From Ga0077527 sp032128415 (GTDB taxonomy: Bacteria > Pseudomonadota > Gammaproteobacteria > Burkholderiales > SG8-41): a stretch of 15,505 nucleotides of DNA. Positions 13,004-15,505 of the stretch are shown here, piece by piece. The translations under genes and the position numbers were made by a program. The notes under the pieces are model-generated. The model was not told the origin of the DNA, searched no databases, and was given only the letters and a program-made list of their open reading frames with translations. Location: positions 1 to 15,505 of the forward strand of contig JAQBGW010000174.1 of NCBI GenBank assembly GCA_032128415.1, in the 5' to 3' direction. Numbering within the stretch: position 1 is the first letter of the stretch; every line of letters starts with the position of its first letter.

Positions 13004-14230
13004 ATGAAACTCACGGCTGAAGAGCAAGCCATGCTGGCCGGCGAAATGGGTGAACCCAAACGTTGGGCCATTGATCATCAGATAAAGGTTGGCAACATGT
13101 TTGATGCTGCTGACCTGGTGCCGGTCAGTCAGTCACATATGATGGTGGATCCGGAATCGGCAGGCGAAGCAGGGGTGCAGTTCCTCGAAAACCTGGCTGA
13201 TCAGGGCGCGCGTGTCGCCATTCCGATGATTACCGATCCGCGCGGGGTCGATCTGAATTACTACCGGCCGCTAGGCCAAACCGAAGACATGGCCAATCTC
13301 GACCGGCGCACGATTGCCGCGTGTACGCGCATGGGCATCCTGATGACCAATACCTGTGTGAACTATCAAACCATCATGCCACCGGTGTTCGGTGATCATG
13401 TCGCCTATGGCGATACGGGTGTGGTGATTTATTCCAACAGCGTGTGCGGTGCGCGCTCCAACTTCGAGGGCGGGCCCTCGGCGCTGGCCGCCGGGCTGAC
13501 CGGCCGCACACCGCGTTATGGTTTGCACCTGGATCAGCATCGCCGTGCCACGCGCCGTTTCGTCGTGCGCGTGCAGCCGCGCGAGCTGACGGATTGGGGT
13601 GTGCTCGGTGCGGTGATCGGCCGGATGGCCGGTTCGTATTGGGCAGTGCCCGTGATAGAGGGCATCGAGTCCGTGCCGACATCGGATGCCATGAAGCATT
13701 TCGGTGCGGCCATGGCCAGTTATGGCTCCACGCCGCTGTTTCATATCGTCGGCATTACGCCGGAAGCGCCCACCCTGGCCAAAGTGGGTGGCGAGAAATT
13801 CAAGGCTGAAGCCATTGCCGAGGCGGACCTTGATGCGCTGCGTTCGGGTTTTGGCAGCAAGGGTGACAAGGTGGATGTCGTGGTGTTCGCCGCTCCACAG
13901 CTCTCGATTGTTGAAATGCAGCAGGTGGCCAACCTCTGCCGCGGGCAGACGGTCAAATCACCGCTGCTGGTCTGCACCTCGCCACAGGTGTATGCCGACG
14001 CCTGCCGGATGCATCTGGTGCAGACCATTGAAGCCACGGGCGCGAAGGTGCTCGAAGGCACGTGTTTCTACAACCAGTACGCGCGTGAGATCGGTGAGGC
14101 CAACGGCTGGACACGGCTGCTCAGCAATTCCGCCAAAATTGTCAATATTCTGGGCGGCTACGGTTATCAACCGGCACTTGCGAGCATGGAGCGCTGCGTG
14201 GCATCCGCGGTAGCGGGGAAGATCGTCTGA
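13004..14230 (+). CDS. Aconitase X-like large (catalytic) subunit, DUF521 family
   Basis: A 408-residue protein with the AcnX layout: LTAEEQAMLAGEMG (3-16), GARVAIPMITDPRGVDL (68-84), MTNTCVNYQ (114-122), NSVCGARSNFEGGPSALAAGLTGRTPRYGLHLDQHR (145-180), FHIVGITPEAP (246-256) and EGTC (351-354), then SNSAK (374-378). Known AcnX enzymes are Fe-S dehydratases such as cis-3-hydroxy-L-proline dehydratase and archaeal mevalonate-5-phosphate dehydratase. C118 and C354 match expected cluster cysteines, but the usual GCPHxS is AAPQLS (A297), and an extra C148 sits in NSVCGARSN. The start is the ATG at 13004 with AAGGCGG upstream; the frame is open farther up into the prpD-like gene. Its stop overlaps the ATG of the small subunit (TGATG), so the two are coupled. 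Substrate unknown. Confidence 0.88.
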   Translation: MKLTAEEQAMLAGEMGEPKRWAIDHQIKVGNMFDAADLVPVSQSHMMVDPESAGEAGVQFLENLADQGARVAIPMITDPRGVDLNYYRPLGQTEDMANLDRRTIAACTRMGILMTNTCVNYQTIMPPVFGDHVAYGDTGVVIYSNSVCGARSNFEGGPSALAAGLTGRTPRYGLHLDQHRRATRRFVVRVQPRELTDWGVLGAVIGRMAGSYWAVPVIEGIESVPTSDAMKHFGAAMASYGSTPLFHIVGITPEAPTLAKVGGEKFKAEAIAEADLDALRSGFGSKGDKVDVVVFAAPQLSIVEMQQVANLCRGQTVKSPLLVCTSPQVYADACRMHLVQTIEATGAKVLEGTCFYNQYAREIGEANGWTRLLSNSAKIVNILGGYGYQPALASMERCVASAVAGKIV

Positions 14231-14643
14231 TGATTGAATTGAAATGTCATGCAGGCATCGGGCCGAAGGTCGCCGGCTCCGCGCTGGTCGCGAACGACAA
14301 TTTCTCGGCGCGTTACGACCTGGATCGCAACAAAGGTATTTTTTCGCGCCGGCAGCACCTGCTGGTGGGCCAGTCGTATCACGACAAAATCCTGGTGCTG
14401 AATACCGCCAAAGGCGGTGTCGCGACGGCGTGGATGCTGTACGAAATGAAATCGCGCGGCATCGTGCCCAAAGCGATTCTTTTCAATGCCGCCAACACCA
14501 TACTGGCGCAGGGTGCCGCGCTGGCCGACCTGACGCTGTGCGATCGTTTTGAAGCGGGTGATGTGACTACGTTGATTCGAACCGGCGACCAGCTCGAAGT
14601 CGATCCGGCGGCTGGCGTGGTGCGGATTATCCATCGCGGTTAG
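14230..14643 (+). CDS. Aconitase X-like small (swivel) subunit, DUF126 family
   Basis: A 137-residue protein corresponding to the swivelling domain of AcnX: GSALVANDNFSARYD (16-30), GQSYHDKILVLNTAKGG (47-63), GIVPKAILFNAANTILAQGAALADL (77-101) and a C-terminal TGDQLEVDPAAGVVRI. By family knowledge it closes over the large subunit and delivers a catalytic Ser from a PxGRGS-type loop. Here that loop reads NTAKGGVATAW (58-68), with Gly63 at the expected Ser position and no Ser in the loop. The SFWGGxD segment is also changed, to NFSARYD. The pairing with the upstream large subunit, sharing one base at stop and start, shows that it belongs to the same enzyme. The reaction may differ from known AcnX. 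It ends one base short of the convergent SMP-30-like gene. Confidence 0.85.
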   Translation: MIELKCHAGIGPKVAGSALVANDNFSARYDLDRNKGIFSRRQHLLVGQSYHDKILVLNTAKGGVATAWMLYEMKSRGIVPKAILFNAANTILAQGAALADLTLCDRFEAGDVTTLIRTGDQLEVDPAAGVVRIIHRG

Positions 14644-14644
14644 A

Positions 14645-15505
14645 TCACGCCAGTCCGTACATCCTGCGCCCCGGCGTCGGCAATTCGGCGCAAAGAATCG
14701 AGCCGCCTTCGGAATCAACGATATAGAGCGTATGCGGGTCTTTCACGCCGTAAGCGCAATTGGTGACCACATCCGAGCCCGGCGAATCGATGCGGTACAG
14801 CGGCTCGCCGCGGTGGTTGAACACCCATACCGCACCCATGTCGGGGTGCGCGACCGCCAAGCCATCGTCTTCATCGATGGCCATGCCATCGGGGCCGCGT
14901 CCGCCCGATAGTTGGATGAACACGCCGATGCGCGTCACCGTGCCGTCGGGGAGTAAGGGTAAACGCCATACCGCGTTGGCACGGGTCACTGCCACGTAAA
15001 GAATATTTTCGGCTTTGTTCAACACCAGTCCGTTCGGGCTGGGGATGCAGTCGGCGATGCATTCCAGTTTGCCGTTGGCGCGCAGCCGATAAACACAGCC
15101 CGTCGCATCCTGCAGTCCGGTCTGGCCCTGATCGGTGAAATACAGATCGCCGTTGCCGGCGAACACCAGATCATTCACGCCTTTGAAGGTTTCAAGGTTG
15201 AAACGGTTGATCAGCGTTTCAATGCGGCCGCGCTTGGCGTCGAGCAGCATCAGCCCGCGTTTGTGATCGGCGACGAATATTCGCCCGTCCTTGTGGATTT
15301 TCAGGCCATTGGGCTCGCCGTCGTATTCGACCACCAGGTCCCACGCGCCATTGGGAGAGATGCGGAAAATGCGGCCGAAGGGGATATCGGTCACATAGAG
15401 ATTGCCCTTGCGGTCAAACGACGGGCCTTCGAGAAAACAGCCGCCGTGCGGTGCCGGGCGACCCGCAGCAAGGCGTTCGGCTGACACCTTGGTGCGACGA
15501 AATTT
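14645..15505 (-). CDS. SMP-30/gluconolactonase-like beta-propeller protein (5' end may lie beyond window)
   Basis: A six-bladed beta-propeller of the SMP-30/gluconolactonase/LRE family. Counting from a GTG at 15487, the metal- and substrate-site residues are E20 (FLEGPSF), N105 (GVNDLVF), N152 (SPNGLVL) and D200 (GPDGMAI), in nearly the same numbering as human SMP30 (E18, N103, N154, D204). Repeated blades are visible as NLYVTD, RIFVAD, DLYFTD and ILYVAV. The family hydrolyses sugar or other lactones with a divalent metal. The frame stays open from the GTG to the right edge, reading KFRRTK, so the true start may be outside. It converges on the AcnX small subunit with one base between stops, and no terminator hairpin was found there. 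A lactone intermediate in the same pathway is plausible (inference). Confidence 0.88.
   Translation of the reverse strand, partial: KFRRTKVSAERLAAGRPAPHGGCFLEGPSFDRKGNLYVTDIPFGRIFRISPNGAWDLVVEYDGEPNGLKIHKDGRIFVADHKRGLMLLDAKRGRIETLINRFNLETFKGVNDLVFAGNGDLYFTDQGQTGLQDATGCVYRLRANGKLECIADCIPSPNGLVLNKAENILYVAVTRANAVWRLPLLPDGTVTRIGVFIQLSGGRGPDGMAIDEDDGLAVAHPDMGAVWVFNHRGEPLYRIDSPGSDVVTNCAYGVKDPHTLYIVDSEGGSILCAELPTPGRRMYGLA

Overview
The window looks like chromosomal DNA of a GC-rich betaproteobacterium. The grounds are a minor-pilin operon in the order pilE-fimT/gspH-pilV-pilW-pilX, a Bug/TctC-type periplasmic binding protein, a PrpD close to the enterobacterial type, and an E. coli thrW-like tRNA-Thr. 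The assignment is from gene content and remembered families only; no database search was possible. There is no phage, transposase or CRISPR array, and every gene except the two cut by the window edges is intact.

Layout. (1) 1-2726, minus strand: a type IV minor pilin operon (PilE-like, FimT/GspH, PilV, PilW, PilX cut by the left edge), with short gaps or overlaps. (2) 2901-3385: a divergent, cysteine-free Fur-superfamily regulator of Irr/PerR type, with a good sigma70 promoter lying so close to the ATG that the mRNA may be leaderless, and two inverted repeats around it. (3) 3440-3741: a tandem pair of 95-bp stem-loop repeats followed by tRNA-Thr(CGT). (4) 3833-5867: an atypical SDR (minus) and, divergently, an exported HtrA/Deg-like PDZ protein with no catalytic triad. 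(5) 5977-8239: an acyl-CoA dehydrogenase-like gene (minus) divergent from an alpha/beta hydrolase (plus). (6) 8437-9471: an orphan Bug-type solute-binding protein closed by a strong intrinsic terminator. (7) 9528-14643: five plus-strand genes that look like one transcription unit: flavin reductase-like protein, amidase-signature hydrolase, PrpD-family dehydratase, aconitase-X-like large subunit and its DUF126 small subunit. (8) An SMP-30/gluconolactonase-like gene converges on this unit with a single base between the stop codons and runs off the right edge.

How the genes may work together (inference). Blocks 5-8 read as a catabolic island for an unknown carboxylate or amide: uptake binding protein, amide and ester/lactone hydrolases, acyl-CoA and alcohol redox enzymes, and a PrpD plus aconitase-X pair that could move a hydroxyl group on a polycarboxylate by dehydration and rehydration. 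No prpB or prpC is present, so ordinary 2-methylcitrate metabolism is not supported.

The most striking feature is that many enzymes here keep the fold but have changed catalytic positions: the aconitase-X pair (one motif Cys apparently moved, swivel Ser loop lost), PrpD (rebuilt active-site loop), the SDR (no YxxxK), the acyl-CoA dehydrogenase (no Glu at either usual base position), the amidase (Ala for the Gly before the nucleophile) and the HtrA-like protein (all three triad residues replaced). The aconitase-X/PrpD unit is the best candidate for an undescribed pathway.
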